DNA of 64,000 nt from assembly GCA_009667805.1 (NCBI GenBank), contig CM019069.1:95949204-96013203 (forward strand). The letters run 5' to 3'. The stretch comes from Leptobrachium leishanense. Taxonomy: Eukaryota > Chordata > Amphibia > Anura > Megophryidae. The stretch's first letter is position 1. Each line of letters begins with the position of its first letter. Positions 63,323 to 64,000 of this stretch are shown piece after piece. The notes beneath the pieces were generated by a model. The model made no database searches. It was not told the origin of the DNA and saw only the letters and a program-made list of their open reading frames with translations. The position numbers and the translations under genes were made by a program.

Positions 63323-63759
63323 AGCAAAGTACACATCCTACCAGAACTGAAGCCATGCTTTGTATGTGTTGCAGGTATATATCCAGTGTTATAAACAGGG
63401 CAAATGTGATTCAATTCACATCCCTGTGAGGGGAGAAGGCTGCTGAGTAATTAGGTAAAACAGTTAACAGATGTCAGTGGGTTGTGCTGATGTCATAGGG
63501 CACAGCATACAGGGAATGCGATGACTATAGGATCTCATGTGACTATATTATATTATATTGTATTGCACCATTAGCCTACTATAATGCAGATTGAGTAATT
63601 ATATATCTGTACATGTTTAATTGTTTATTATTTTCTATAAGGACGTTATTACTGCATAGGTGAATGTTACTGTATATATCTAAATGTGTATTAATGTATA
63701 AGCAAATAGCAAAGTACACATCCTACCAGAACTGAAGCCATGCTTTGTATGTGTTGCAG
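63323..63759. repeat. Exact 52-bp direct repeat, 385 bp apart
   Basis: The 52-bp string starting AGCAAAGTACACATCCTACC is identical at 63323-63374 and 63708-63759. The second copy is followed by an AATAAAAGC near 63770. Between the copies the sequence is A/T-rich. It could be an internal duplication in an LTR or UTR, but no element ends were identified. Confidence 0.85.
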
Positions 63760-63869
63760 AAAACGTTTAAATAAAAGCACTTCTGGTTTCACCCTTCGCA
63801 CATTGGAATTATTGACCATACTTACAGCATATGTGCAACATAAGCATTTGCTGTACAATCTGCTTTCTT

Positions 63870-64000
63870 AACGCGGGGCTCAGGCAGGATTTGTTTCTGT
63901 ACAGGGCACTTAGTTTGGGGTAAAGTTTAGATGAGAGTTTTTCGATGTGGGAGCCAAAGGATAGATTTGGGTCTAACCACATACCTAAATATTTGAGAGA
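63870..64000 (-). pseudogene. LINE reverse transcriptase fragment, continuing beyond the window
   Basis: The minus strand from 64000 reads LKYLGMWLDPNLSFGSHIEK followed by KLYPKLSALYRNKSCL. This is the region behind the YADD motif in CR1/L2/Rex-type reverse transcriptases (YLGVWLD...L). It is cut by the window edge on one side; the coding similarity ends near 63870. Confidence 0.6.

Overview
The window looks like intergenic DNA from a vertebrate genome, most likely a frog or other amphibian. I infer this from the mix of Tx1/L1-type LINEs with short 5' leaders, L2 LINE remnants, several Tc1 families, PIF/Harbinger-like, hAT-like and TTAA-target (piggyBac/Kolobok-like) miniature elements, a Ty3/Gypsy remnant and many minisatellites. 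I found no convincing host protein-coding exon, rRNA, tRNA or CRISPR array. Almost every credible open frame belongs to a transposable element, and nearly all are broken.

Layout. 1-7190: a decayed L2 LINE on the + strand, split by a hAT-like element that itself holds a GC-rich palindrome and a minisatellite. 7191-12681: one full-length L1/Tx1-type LINE on the - strand, with 16-bp target duplications and decayed ORF1 and ORF2. 13.9-17.3 kb: a 26-bp minisatellite, a sequence with the GAAACGCGT core, and an almost intact Tc1 whose transposase has a single stop codon. 18.5-28.3 kb: an LTR-like sequence and then a Russian-doll nest. A Tc1 holds a Harbinger-like MITE, which holds an L1, which holds an ORF1-only retroelement with an intact ORF1; a second L1 fragment sits elsewhere in the same Tc1. 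Target duplications are readable at most levels. 29.2-30.6 kb: a giant foldback. 32.4-34.0 kb: a second Tc1 family. 34.8-41 kb: MITEs, a hAT-like element with palindrome plus minisatellite, and a TTAA element built from consecutive hairpins inside another Tc1. 41.9-45.2 kb: a decayed Tc1 next to a decayed ORF1-bearing L1. 46.3-55.4 kb: Harbinger-like MITEs, a Tc1 relic, short hAT elements and an 18-copy 33-bp minisatellite inside a hAT-like element. 56.3-57.6 kb: tandem repeats and a palindrome. 58.2-64 kb: L2-type 3' ends, a second hairpin-string TTAA element, a decayed Gypsy pol and an antisense LINE RT fragment at the window edge.

There is no gene system here in the operon sense. The functional logic is that of parasites and their dependants: L1 ORF2 enzymes could have moved the ORF1-only element, and Tc1, hAT, Harbinger and piggyBac-type transposases encoded elsewhere could have moved the short non-coding elements. 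The points most worth following are the intact ORF1-only retroelement (a parallel to mammalian half-L1), the two hairpin-string elements, the 1.3-kb foldback, and the repeated association of hAT-like ends with palindromes and minisatellites. All family assignments were made by eye from motifs, ends and target duplications; no database search was run.
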